The translations under genes and the position numbers were made by a program. Below the pieces are notes generated by a model. It searched no databases. It saw only the letters and a program-made list of their open reading frames with translations, and had not been told where the DNA came from. Shown here one piece after another: positions 1-7,034 of a DNA stretch of 9,760 bases. Position 1 is the stretch's first letter. Each line of letters starts with the position of its first letter. This DNA comes from Roseiflexaceae bacterium (GTDB lineage Bacteria > Chloroflexota > Chloroflexia > Chloroflexales > Roseiflexaceae), in the NCBI GenBank assembly GCA_947462525.1, contig CANHPK010000033.1:1-9760 (forward strand), given 5' to 3'.

Positions 1-1
1 C

Positions 2-835
2 GATAGGGCGGTAGCTCCACGCTGCATCACCTGCTTGCGCAGCAACGAGATGGAAGCGTTTGCCGTCGTATGCGGTACTCCATGTTGGGCCTTGGGCTTC
101 TGCCCAATTGACCATGGTGAAGTTGTCTTCAAACAGGATCGAAGGATCGGGTGTTGGGGTCACTTCCATGGATTCGGCCGTCGGGGTGATGCGTGGGGTC
201 CGGGTGACGGGGGCGGTCGGCGTGGCTTCGATAATGGTTGCGGTCGCATCAGGAGTTGTTGGGCTCGCGAAGGTGCCAAAAACCCAGACGAGTGCCACCG
301 TGACCAAGACAATCGCCACGATGCTCACGGTCAACCAACTCGTGCGCCGGATACTCTCGTACGGCATGGTGAGTTGCCGTGCATTGATTGCAGATTCGGT
401 GCTGTTGAGCAACGATGCGACGTCTCGGTAGAACGGATTGAGCTGTTGTAATCGGCGCAACACTGCGACTGCTTGTATGAGCCTGCCCGCATTGATGTGC
501 GCGAGCGCTGTTTCGTAGAGTTCGCCTTGATGGTCACGTTGGGTGAGTGGACCAGTGGGCACAGGCATCGAATTACGCCCAATGCCACCACCGGGCATGG
601 TCATGTTGTAGTTTTCTCGAAGTTGATCATCACGGAGCACGCGGAACGCTTCGTTGATGCGTTGGCTCCGTGCCCGGGCGTATGACTTTTCTTCGTCACT
701 TGCCCGCATGAAGCGGTCTGGGTGATAGATGGCGATTTCTTGGCGAAATGCCTTCTTTATTTCATTTATGGACGCACCACGTGCGACATTGAGTATCTGG
801 AAGTGGTCGAATTGTTCGAAATCTAAACCTGGCAC
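2..835 (-). CDS. Membrane-anchored J-domain protein, partial at its C-terminus (runs off the left edge)
   Basis: An open frame runs from about 874 to the left edge with no stop. With the GTG start at 835, a J domain lies at residues 9-77 with the diagnostic HPD at 38-40 (codons at 724-716), so it should stimulate a DnaK-type chaperone. No Gly/Phe region or zinc-finger domain follows, so this is not DnaJ itself. Residues 100-155 form a helical stretch resembling a single tetratricopeptide-like hairpin. Next come one hydrophobic segment (about 167-187), a Thr/Pro-rich stalk (about 190-233), and the beginning of a probable extracytoplasmic domain that opens with ILFEDNF and contains Trp/Tyr-rich beta-like sequence. 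The likely topology is J domain inside, last domain outside. The GTG start is preferred because AGGGGGG lies 6 nt upstream and a likely -10 box (865-870) overlaps the only upstream ATG (874). If ATG 874 is used, 13 residues are added. The gene sits just past the rpoD terminator. J domain confidence is high; the function of the rest is unknown. Confidence 0.85.
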   Translation of the reverse strand, partial: MPGLDFEQFDHFQILNVARGASINEIKKAFRQEIAIYHPDRFMRASDEEKSYARARSQRINEAFRVLRDDQLRENYNMTMPGGGIGRNSMPVPTGPLTQRDHQGELYETALAHINAGRLIQAVAVLRRLQQLNPFYRDVASLLNSTESAINARQLTMPYESIRRTSWLTVSIVAIVLVTVALVWVFGTFASPTTPDATATIIEATPTAPVTRTPRITPTAESMEVTPTPDPSILFEDNFTMVNWAEAQGPTWSTAYDGKRFHLVAAQAGDAAWSYRPI

Positions 836-864
836 AGAACGCCCCCCTGTCAAACCTAACCCGT

Positions 865-873
865 ATTTTACCA
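865..873 (-). promoter_or_regulatory. Candidate extended -10 promoter for the J-domain gene
   Basis: On the minus strand TGG is followed directly by TAAAAT (865-870), which resembles an extended -10 element. No convincing -35 box is seen 16-18 nt upstream. The predicted start of transcription near 858 would give a leader of about 23 nt to the GTG at 835. It would also exclude the ATG at 874 as a start. This is inferred from sequence only. Confidence 0.35.
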
Positions 874-892
874 TAGACTGCGTGTATCGCCG

Positions 893-925
893 AAAAGCAC
901 CGTACGTGTATCTACGTACGGTGCT
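893..925 (-). terminator. Intrinsic terminator after rpoD
   Basis: A perfect 12-bp inverted repeat (arms 896-907 and 914-925, 6-nt loop) starts 13 bases past the rpoD stop codon. On the minus strand the right arm runs into a short T run (TTTT, 893-896). The stem is strong and the U-tract short. It separates rpoD from the J-domain gene. The plus-strand reading also has TTTTT about ten bases after the stem, so some activity in both directions is possible. Confidence 0.75.
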
Positions 926-938
926 CCTCAGTGCGTTT

Positions 939-2450
939 TTAGTCCATATAATCGAGCAAAAATCGGCTGGTACGGAGTTTGCGCAGGGCTTTGACTTCGA
1001 TTTGACGGATCCGTTCGCGCGTGACGTTCAATTCTCGGCCCACCTCTTCGAGCGTCCAATTATGACCATCTTCAAGGCCGAATCGGAGCTGCAGAACGCG
1101 CCGTTCTCGTTCGTTGAGGCGAGAGAGGACTTCGAGCAACTGTTCGCGGAGCAGGTGATTGGTAGCGACATCCGCAGGCGCGAGGGCGCGCACATCTTCG
1201 ATGAAGTCGCCGAGATGACTATCTTCTTCGGTACCGACGGGAGTCTCGAGCGAGATCGGTTCCATCGAGGTTTTGCGGATAACGCGGATGCGGTCGACGG
1301 TTATCCCCAATACCTCGGCGAGTTCGTCGTCTGTCGGGTCACGACCATGGACTTGGACCAGGCGCCGGGTCTCGCGCATGAGTTTGTTGATGGTTTCGAC
1401 CATGTGCACGGGGATGCGGATGGTCCGGGCTTGGTCGGCGATGGCGCGGGTGATTGCTTGGCGAATCCACCACGTTGCATAGGTCGAAAATTTGAACCCG
1501 CGGCGATGATCGAATTTTTCGACCGCCCGGATGAGGCCGACGTTGCCTTCTTGGATGAGGTCGAGGAGTTGCAAGCCGCGTCCGATGTATTTTTTTGCAA
1601 TCGAAACAACCAGGCGCAGATTCGCCGAGGTCAGGTGTTCGCGTGCTTCTCGGCCACGCAGGATTTGCGCTCGCCACGCACGCGCGGTCGTGCGACATTC
1701 GTCAGGTTGCACCGGTTGGACCGCAAATGTGTGTTGCCAATCTGGTGAAAGCACGGCTATTTTTGCTTCGATGTCACTGACCATGCGGGTGGTCAACGTC
1801 TGCACTGCGTGCGTGAGTTCGGGTTCGGGCGACGCGAGCAACAATTCGATGTGGCCGAGTGAATCGTTGGGTAGTGCGGTTGTGACGGGGAGTCGTGCGA
1901 TGAGTTGCTCGAGCAGTTGGCCGGCTTCGATGGCCCGTGCGTAGGCTTGTTCGGCGCGCGAATTCAAGAGTTTGATGCTGCCGATTTCACGCAGGTAGAG
2001 GCGAACCGTGTCATTGAAGTTGACACTCTGCAAATCTGGACTGGCGTTTTCGGCTTCTGCGTCGTCGTCTGGGTGTGCGTCACTATGCAACGTGTCGTGC
2101 AGACGTTCCGTAAATGTCGTGGGTTGATCTGGCGTATACTCGGGAGCAGGTATCGTCATGGGGTTCAATAGTTCGTGTGCGACGAGATCCAATCGCTCTG
2201 CGATGGGAGTGGGCACAAGCGGGTCGTTGACCATCGTGAACAAGACGCTTTTGGGGAGCGTCCAACGCAGGATATCGATGATACGACGCGCTTCGGTTGC
2301 CCCGGCTTCGGTATCGCTCAGGGGGGTAAATGCGACATCCTCTTCATCGACCACGGCGACAACTGCGTCGTCAAGCGTGTCGGGTGCGTCGAGCGGGATG
2401 TGTTGTGCGGATTGCGGATCTGCTTGGTGTTCGGATGGGGTGTTCGCCAT
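939..2450 (-). CDS. rpoD: Housekeeping RNA polymerase sigma-70 factor
   Basis: This 503-residue group 1 sigma factor directs RNA polymerase to housekeeping promoters. Region 1.2 is at about 143-180 (NDTVRLYLREIGSIKLL). Region 2 is at about 270-340 and includes LRLVVSIAKKYIGRGL, DLIQEGNVGLIRAVEKFD and the -10 recognition helix TYATWWIRQAITRAI (323-337). Region 3 is at about 347-425. Region 4 is at about 430-500, with the -35 helix-turn-helix TLEEVGRELNVTRERIRQIE at 466-485. The first 140 residues are acidic and low in conservation, and I do not recognise a standard region 1.1 in them. A spacer of about 85 residues separates regions 1.2 and 2. The start ATG has AAGGGCGGGA just upstream, part of which overlaps the dnaG stop. 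The gene follows dnaG by 11 nt, so the two are surely cotranscribed. In other bacteria the gene is called rpoD or sigA. Confidence 0.97.
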   Translation of the reverse strand: MANTPSEHQADPQSAQHIPLDAPDTLDDAVVAVVDEEDVAFTPLSDTEAGATEARRIIDILRWTLPKSVLFTMVNDPLVPTPIAERLDLVAHELLNPMTIPAPEYTPDQPTTFTERLHDTLHSDAHPDDDAEAENASPDLQSVNFNDTVRLYLREIGSIKLLNSRAEQAYARAIEAGQLLEQLIARLPVTTALPNDSLGHIELLLASPEPELTHAVQTLTTRMVSDIEAKIAVLSPDWQHTFAVQPVQPDECRTTARAWRAQILRGREAREHLTSANLRLVVSIAKKYIGRGLQLLDLIQEGNVGLIRAVEKFDHRRGFKFSTYATWWIRQAITRAIADQARTIRIPVHMVETINKLMRETRRLVQVHGRDPTDDELAEVLGITVDRIRVIRKTSMEPISLETPVGTEEDSHLGDFIEDVRALAPADVATNHLLREQLLEVLSRLNERERRVLQLRFGLEDGHNWTLEEVGRELNVTRERIRQIEVKALRKLRTSRFLLDYMD

Positions 2451-2461
2451 GAGTCCCGCCC

Positions 2462-4447
2462 TTATGTGTTCGAATGACGTGTGTGTAGGTCGTCGAACGT
2501 AGAACTCCGTTTGGGGGTTATCAGTCTATTGAGGTACTGCTGAATATCAGCGACGCGCGCATAGAGCGTGTCAGCTTCGGCGTCGTCGACTGTTGATGCC
2601 AACATCCGCGGCAGTCGTGTATTCCATCGTTTCGCTATTTCTCGTTGGACGATTGTAACACACTCCATCGCTTCGCTTGACACGAGGTATTCTTTGGGGA
2701 GTTCGACCGATCGTCCGAGGTGTTCGGCGCGGTGGCGGAGCGGCTCAGGGAGGGTCGCAAGCCATTGCAGCACATCCCCATCATGTCCAAACGCGTTGCG
2801 GGCACGCCATATTTCGCGGAGCTCATCGTCTTCGGCAAAGAGACTGTCCACATCACTGGCGATACATTCTTGGGCATGGGGGAAATCCTGCAAATCGGCA
2901 ATCAATTTGTGTTGGACCGCTTCCCGGATTTCACTATTGTTGAGCATACAGACCAGCAAATACTCGGCTGCGCGGGCTGCCACCGTGGTTGTGCCGAGCG
3001 TCCCATCGCTGCCTGACCGTGGGGAGGCAGCCGAGCGTGGGGTGGGCGGTGCTGGTTCTGGCCGAACGGTGGGCGCGGTGGGTTTGGTGCGGCTCGTCGG
3101 TGCTTGGCGGCGTAATTCTCGGCGGAGTATCGTTTCGTCGACACCCAACAGATGTGCAAGTTGTTGGACATAATGTGTTTGCTCGAGTTGGTTACCGATC
3201 TGGATGATGAGCGGTCCGAGCCGGTCGAGTGCGCTCCGTTTGTCGGGGAGTTGATCGAGATCCAAGTCACGCGTCAAGACTTGAAAGTAAAAATCCATTG
3301 CCGGCAATGCTGTTTCGACCAATTTGGGCCATAGTGATTCGTCGTTTGCCAATAATTCATCGGGGTCTTGGCCATCCGGGAGCTCGATGATACGAATCGT
3401 TGCCTCGACCGTGCGACTCCACGACAACACGCCGGAGGGCGTTGGGACGGGTACCAGTGTCGCATCGAGATTATCGTTGAGCGTCTGCAACCCTTTGATG
3501 GTTGCTTTGATACCGGCAGTATCGGCATCGAGTGCCAGGTAAATGTTTTTGGTGAGCTTCTTGATGATGTGCACATGTTCGGCGGTGAGCGCCGTGCCGA
3601 GTGGTGCAACCACATTCCGAAAGCCGTGCTGATGCAGGGCAATCACGTCTACGTAGCCTTCGACGACGACGACCGCGTCTTGACTCCGGATTGCTTCACG
3701 CGCCATGTCGAGGCCGTACAGCACGGCACTTTTGTCAAACAACAGGGTCTGCGGCGAGTTCAGGTACTTGGGTTGCACATCGCCCATGGCCCGCCCGCCA
3801 TACGCAATAATCAGGCCTTTGGCGCTCCGGATGGGGAACATGACCCGTCCACGGAAGCGATCATAGTGCGACCCATCGTCGCGTCGGATCGCCAACCCGG
3901 CCGCCACAACCTCGTCTGCGGCGTAGTTTTGTTTGACCGTCAGGTAGTCAAACAGCCGGGTACGCTCGTCGAGGGCATAGCCAATCTGGAAGTGCTCGAG
4001 CGACCAGTCGTTGATGAGCCGTTTGGCGACGTACGCCCGTGCATCTGCGCCATGGGGTGATTTGACGAGCATGTGCTGGAAGTACCGAGCGGCCGCTGCA
4101 TTGATCTCGCCCAGGCGTTCAGCAACGTGGTCGCGCTCGTCGTCTTGGGCGGTGCGCGGGGTGAGTTCGATCCCGGTGCGCTGTGCAAGGAGTTCGAGGG
4201 CTTCGCGGAATTCGATCCCCTCGCTCCGCATCACATAGTCGAACGCCGTCCCTGAGGCTTTGCATCCAAAGCAGTGAAAGCTCTGTGATTCGGGATATAC
4301 CGTAAAGGCAGGCGTGCGTGTGTTGGCATGGAACGGGCAAAATCCCACAAACGAGCGGCCCGTTTTGCGGAGTTGTACTTTGGCTGCAATCAGCTCGACG
4401 ATGTCGATGCGGTCTTTGATTTGTTCGATGACACTGTTGTTGGTCAT
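2462..4447 (-). CDS. dnaG: DNA primase
   Basis: This 661-residue primase makes the RNA primers for the replication fork. The N-terminal CHC2 zinc-binding domain has Cys37, His40, Cys59 and Cys62 (FCPFH ... FHCFGCKASG). The catalytic core follows, with the conserved stretch GRVMFPIRSAKG (200-211) and YLNSPQTLLFDKS (228-240). The TOPRIM fold has EGYVDVIAL from Glu263 and the metal-binding pair Asp307/Asp309 in LALDADTAG. About 20 extra residues (330-350) lie between the TOPRIM part and LPDGQDPDELL; I recall such an insert from Chloroflexota primases. A Pro/Ser-rich linker (about 448-480) leads to a helicase-binding C-terminal domain (about 487-645). The start fits the usual N-terminus (VIEQIKDRIDIVELI). 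The ribosome-binding site is weak (GGGATAG), so coupling to dgt 31 nt upstream is plausible. Confidence 0.97.
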   Translation of the reverse strand: MTNNSVIEQIKDRIDIVELIAAKVQLRKTGRSFVGFCPFHANTRTPAFTVYPESQSFHCFGCKASGTAFDYVMRSEGIEFREALELLAQRTGIELTPRTAQDDERDHVAERLGEINAAAARYFQHMLVKSPHGADARAYVAKRLINDWSLEHFQIGYALDERTRLFDYLTVKQNYAADEVVAAGLAIRRDDGSHYDRFRGRVMFPIRSAKGLIIAYGGRAMGDVQPKYLNSPQTLLFDKSAVLYGLDMAREAIRSQDAVVVVEGYVDVIALHQHGFRNVVAPLGTALTAEHVHIIKKLTKNIYLALDADTAGIKATIKGLQTLNDNLDATLVPVPTPSGVLSWSRTVEATIRIIELPDGQDPDELLANDESLWPKLVETALPAMDFYFQVLTRDLDLDQLPDKRSALDRLGPLIIQIGNQLEQTHYVQQLAHLLGVDETILRRELRRQAPTSRTKPTAPTVRPEPAPPTPRSAASPRSGSDGTLGTTTVAARAAEYLLVCMLNNSEIREAVQHKLIADLQDFPHAQECIASDVDSLFAEDDELREIWRARNAFGHDGDVLQWLATLPEPLRHRAEHLGRSVELPKEYLVSSEAMECVTIVQREIAKRWNTRLPRMLASTVDDAEADTLYARVADIQQYLNRLITPKRSSTFDDLHTRHSNT

Positions 4448-4478
4448 GTATGCGTCTATCCCAGACGTCGTCGTGTGG

Positions 4479-5543
4479 TTACCCGCCCCAGGTGCGCGGG
4501 ATGTAGATGTCTTGGAAGATTTGGGTAGCGTATCGATCAGTCATCCCGGCGACATAATCGACGACTGCTTGGCGCAGTGGCTCGTCGCGTTTTTTGACGT
4601 TCGCCATGATGTCGGCAGGGATGCGTTCGGGGTGATTCATGAAGTGGGTATAGAGCAAATGGATAATCAAATCGACTTTGTGATCTTCGGTTTTGGCAGC
4701 CGAACCGAGGTAGACATTTTGGTACATAAACTCGCGCAGGCTGTTGGTTGCAGACAGGACCGTTGGGCTCATGGTGAGTTCGAACGGTTCGTGGGCGGGA
4801 CCATCGCCAGTGGCCCACCAGTTTGTATCGATGAGGTCACAGACCATTGTGTCGATGCGTTGGGCGTGTGTATCACCCAAGACGGCAATTGCATCTGGCG
4901 GCAAATCACGCGCATGCAAAATCCCCGCACGCAGGGCGTCGTCGATATCATGGTTGATGTACGCAATCGAATCAGCTATTTTGATGATTTGCCCTTCGAG
5001 GGTACTCGCGACCCCCCAGGCTTTGGCGCTGATGTCGCGACGGCCTTTGGAGTGCATATAAATGCCCTCGCGTACAACATAGGTGAGATTAAATCCTGCG
5101 CCGTTTTTTTCCATGACTTCGACAATGCGACGGCTCTGTTCGTTGTGCCGGAACGACTCGCCCATTGCATGCGAAAGCGCCGTTTCGCCAGCGTGGCCAA
5201 ACGGGGCATGGCCAATATCGTGACCCAATCCAATCGCTTCGACGAGGTCCTCGTTGAGGCGCAGTGCGCGACCAATGGTGCGGGCAATCTGCGTTACTTC
5301 GAGGGTATGGGTGAGTCGTGTCCGATAGTGATCGCCCAACGGGGCTATGAAGACCTGTGTTTTGTGTTTGAGTCGTCGAAAGGGTTTGGAGTGCAGAATC
5401 CGATCGCGATCGCGTTGGAAGCTGGTGCGCACCGGCGATTCTGCCTCGGGGATATCACGCACTGCCTGGGCGCTCCGGGCAGCATGTGGGGAGAGCGCGG
5501 TTTGTTCGAGTGCTTCAATCCGTTGACGGACGTGCTGATGCAT
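4479..5543 (-). CDS. dgt: Deoxyguanosinetriphosphate triphosphohydrolase-like protein (HD domain)
   Basis: This 354-residue HD-family enzyme probably cleaves dNTPs to deoxynucleoside and tripolyphosphate, trimming the nucleotide pool for replication. The family signature SKPFRRLKHKTQVF is at 52-65. The metal-binding residues are His79 (RLTHTLEV), His108-Asp109 (GHDIGHAPFGHAGE) and Asp199 (YINHDIDDA), in the order expected for HD phosphohydrolases. The substrate may not be dGTP alone, because many family members act on several dNTPs. The frame opens upstream to 5606, but the tandem ATGs at 5546 and 5543 follow a perfect AAGGAG (5550-5555). The second ATG has the better 6-nt spacing and is chosen. 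The first 29 nt overlap the end of the upstream membrane gene, which points to translational coupling. dnaG follows after 31 nt. Confidence 0.93.
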   Translation of the reverse strand: MHQHVRQRIEALEQTALSPHAARSAQAVRDIPEAESPVRTSFQRDRDRILHSKPFRRLKHKTQVFIAPLGDHYRTRLTHTLEVTQIARTIGRALRLNEDLVEAIGLGHDIGHAPFGHAGETALSHAMGESFRHNEQSRRIVEVMEKNGAGFNLTYVVREGIYMHSKGRRDISAKAWGVASTLEGQIIKIADSIAYINHDIDDALRAGILHARDLPPDAIAVLGDTHAQRIDTMVCDLIDTNWWATGDGPAHEPFELTMSPTVLSATNSLREFMYQNVYLGSAAKTEDHKVDLIIHLLYTHFMNHPERIPADIMANVKKRDEPLRQAVVDYVAGMTDRYATQIFQDIYIPRTWGG

Positions 5544-5979
5544 CATCTGCTCCTTGCCGTGCCACCAGGACCCAGAGTGCCAGCATGCTGATGGCATGCA
5601 CCACAATCAGGGTGAGGAAGTAGACGGGCTGTCCGGTTTGGCTTGTGACTTCGCGCAGAATGACCACATCTGCAAAACAGGGGATGGCCCCAGGTATCAC
5701 GGTCAGACACGACTCGACCCGGGCAGCGATAAATGGCGTAAACAGATAAATCGCTGCTACCCACAGCAACACGGTGCGCCATGCCCGGTACCACCCATAC
5801 AGCAACCCTTGGCCGGACAAGAACGGCACGATCACGAGGAGCCAACGCCGCGACCACTCGTCGAATGGCGATGTTGTGGCGTATATGTACCATGCCGCAC
5901 CAATCCCCAGTGCCATAAAAAATCCGACAATCGCGTGTTTGCTTGCGGGATGGAGTGCGGGGAGTTGCTCTGTCGCCAT
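5515..5979 (-). CDS. Small four-helix integral membrane protein of unknown function
   Basis: A 154-residue protein I do not recognise. Four hydrophobic segments lie at about 15-34, 46-64, 69-86 and 120-140. A hydrophilic loop of about 30 residues between helices 3 and 4 carries two cysteines (91 and 101), and the C-terminus is short and polar. There is no signal-peptide cleavage site and no catalytic motif. An in-frame TAG stands 24 nt upstream, so ATG 5979 is the first possible ATG. Its ribosome-binding site is poor. The gene begins right after the ferredoxin terminator and its last 29 nt overlap dgt, which makes it the first gene of the dgt-dnaG-rpoD operon. Coding status is supported by the coherent hydrophobic pattern, the overlap and the dgt ribosome-binding site lying inside it. 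Any functional link to dNTP hydrolysis is a guess. Confidence 0.8.
   Translation of the reverse strand: MATEQLPALHPASKHAIVGFFMALGIGAAWYIYATTSPFDEWSRRWLLVIVPFLSGQGLLYGWYRAWRTVLLWVAAIYLFTPFIAARVESCLTVIPGAIPCFADVVILREVTSQTGQPVYFLTLIVVHAISMLALWVLVARQGADDASARPSTD
5550..5555 (-). promoter_or_regulatory. Ribosome-binding site that sets the dgt start
   Basis: AAGGAG on the minus strand lies 3 nt before ATG 5546 and 6 nt before ATG 5543, inside the coding region of the upstream membrane gene. It argues against the longer reading frame starting at 5606, whose extra residues (Trp/Cys/His-rich) do not look like dGTPase sequence. Confidence 0.8.
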
Positions 5980-6020
5980 GTTGTGCTCGCTGTGTCTCTA
6001 CCGTGCTGTATGTTGGTCGT

Positions 6021-6034
6021 ATGATAATGCAAAA
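6021..6034 (-). promoter_or_regulatory. Candidate promoter of the membrane protein-dgt-dnaG-rpoD operon
   Basis: On the minus strand TTTTGCAT is followed by TATCAT (6021-6026, five of six matches to the -10 consensus). A start near 6014 would leave a leader of about 35 nt before ATG 5979. The TTTT is shared with the T-tract of the preceding terminator, so the two units are packed tightly. No clear -35 box is seen, and readthrough from the upstream unit could also feed the operon. Confidence 0.35.
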
Positions 6035-6064
6035 CGACCAGCCCGTGCAGTGCACGGACTGGTC
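6031..6064 (-). terminator. Intrinsic terminator after the ferredoxin gene
   Basis: Arms 6036-6048 and 6052-6064 form a 13-bp stem with one T-G pair and a 3-nt loop, GC-rich, followed on the minus strand by GTTTTGC. The hairpin starts 12 bases past the ferredoxin stop. This is the end of the aphA-tdk-ferredoxin unit. Confidence 0.8.
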
Positions 6065-6076
6065 AAGGCTCTGATT

Positions 6077-6313
6077 TTACTTCGAAAAGTGTTTTGAGTT
6101 CTTTTCGATGAAGGTGCGCATATTCTCGGGTACTGAATCATCAGAGTAGATAGCCTCGACCGGACATTCTGGCTCGCACGCGCCGCAGTCGATGCATTCG
6201 TCGGGATTAATATAGTACTGGTCAGTGCCTTCGTAGATACAATCGACGGGGCAGACTGACACACACGATGCGTCTTTGGTGCCGATACAGGCCTCGGTAA
6301 TAACATAAGGCAT
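6077..6313 (-). CDS. Seven-iron ferredoxin ([3Fe-4S][4Fe-4S])
   Basis: A 78-residue soluble electron carrier. The first cysteine cluster is Cys9, Cys17, Cys21, Cys25 (CIGTKDASCVSVCPVDC) and the second is Cys40, Cys43, Cys46, Cys50 (CIDCGACEPECP). Position 12 is Thr where eight-iron ferredoxins have a cluster cysteine. By comparison with Azotobacter-type ferredoxins, Cys9, Cys17 and Cys50 should hold a [3Fe-4S] cluster, while Cys21, Cys40, Cys43 and Cys46 hold [4Fe-4S]. The protein closely resembles Thermus-type ferredoxin from memory, including the opening MPYVI and the ending IEKN. Translation should be efficient: GGAGGAG lies 8 nt before the ATG. It follows tdk by 69 nt and probably has its own promoter as well. 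Its redox partners are not shown by the context. Confidence 0.95.
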   Translation of the reverse strand: MPYVITEACIGTKDASCVSVCPVDCIYEGTDQYYINPDECIDCGACEPECPVEAIYSDDSVPENMRTFIEKNSKHFSK

Positions 6314-6351
6314 GGGAATTCTCCTCCATGTGTAATGCGCTCAACGCCGAT

Positions 6352-6365
6352 ATGATAGCACAAAA
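6352..6365 (-). promoter_or_regulatory. Candidate extended -10 promoter of the ferredoxin gene
   Basis: On the minus strand TTTTG is followed by TGC and TATCAT (6352-6357), an extended -10 pattern with five of six matches in the hexamer. A start near 6345 would give a leader of about 32 nt to ATG 6313. The -35 region, close to the tdk stop, is not convincing. An internal promoter would let the ferredoxin be made at a higher level than the two genes upstream. Confidence 0.35.
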
Positions 6366-6382
6366 GTGCGTCTTGTAGTGGA

Positions 6383-6970
6383 TTACGCCTCGCCGACCTC
6401 GTAACAGACGCGACACCGCGCTTGATAGAGTTCGAGCCCGCCGACAGCGATAACCGGCGCCGAATGCGGTGCTGGTTTGTCGTTGATGAGCCGTTGCGAA
6501 CGGGTTGCATACGCGCCGCATACGACACAAATGGCAAACAGCTTGTCGACTTGCTCGGCGACCGCCATGAGTTCTGACACAATCGAGAACGGTTTGGCAC
6601 GGAAGTCTTGGTCGAGTCCCGCAACAATCACCCGGATCCCCCGGTCTGCCAACGTTTGACACCCAGCGACAACCGCTGCAGGGTCGCTTTCGAGGAATTG
6701 GACTTCGTCGATAGCGGCAACCGCCACACCCTCCGGTACGTGGGCGACGATTTCTTCGATGCTACCGACGGAGATTGCTGTTATCGTTTGGCCATTGTGG
6801 CTGGCCAAATTACCCGTGCGGTAGCGTGTGTCTCGGCGTGGCGTGTAGACGACATGCGATTGTCGCGCCAACCGTACATGATTGAGTCGGCGTAAGAGTT
6901 CTTCGGTTTTGCCGCTGAACATGCACCCGCAGATGACTTCGATGCGGCCGCCATTGGGTAACCGGGTCAT
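6383..6970 (-). CDS. tdk: Thymidine kinase, type II
   Basis: This enzyme phosphorylates thymidine to dTMP with ATP in the salvage pathway. With the start at 6970 it has 195 residues, the usual length of the family. The P-loop is GCMFSGKT at 15-22. The Walker B/catalytic pair in AIDEVQF gives Asp88-Glu89, Glu being the catalytic base. GLDQDFRAKPF at 118-128 is the conserved substrate segment. The zinc-binding cysteines are Cys148, Cys151 (ICVVC) and Cys186, Cys189 (CRVC). The frame also opens at ATG 7003, adding 11 residues (206 aa). I prefer 6970 because GGGGG stands 6 nt before it, and because type II kinases normally have only about ten residues before the IEVITG-like strand. The gene lies 31-64 nt downstream of the amidohydrolase gene, so cotranscription is likely. 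Confidence 0.95.
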   Translation of the reverse strand: MTRLPNGGRIEVICGCMFSGKTEELLRRLNHVRLARQSHVVYTPRRDTRYRTGNLASHNGQTITAISVGSIEEIVAHVPEGVAVAAIDEVQFLESDPAAVVAGCQTLADRGIRVIVAGLDQDFRAKPFSIVSELMAVAEQVDKLFAICVVCGAYATRSQRLINDKPAPHSAPVIAVGGLELYQARCRVCYEVGEA

Positions 6971-7034
6971 ACGTACCCCCAAGTCGCGATAATCAGCGGT
7001 CATCGTACCACACCGGCATCTGTCCCTGCAATGG

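Noticed and set aside
35..685. Several overlapping small frames on both strands at the left end
   Set aside because: All are out-of-frame shadows of the J-domain gene, whose own frame is open to the edge and carries clear motifs.
729..1748. Long plus-strand reading frame (339 codons) opposite rpoD
   Set aside because: It lies antisense to a clearly conserved sigma factor and its product has no recognisable domain. Long antisense frames are expected from the codon bias here.
3368..4060. Plus-strand frame (230 codons) opposite dnaG
   Set aside because: It is antisense to the conserved catalytic core of primase and has no independent support.
5402..5418. Repeated GATCGC palindromic string, like the HIP1 element of cyanobacteria
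   Set aside because: I noticed this cluster only once, inside the dgt coding sequence. It can be explained by codons and does not support a cyanobacterial origin.
4314..5591. Long plus-strand reading frame (425 codons) opposite dgt and the start of dnaG
   Set aside because: It mirrors the well-supported HD-domain gene. The product shows no domain and no ribosome-binding site was identified.
5544..5606. Longer dgt start with a Trp/Cys/His-rich leader
   Set aside because: The AAGGAG at 5550-5555 and the family N-terminus both point to the ATG at 5543 or 5546.
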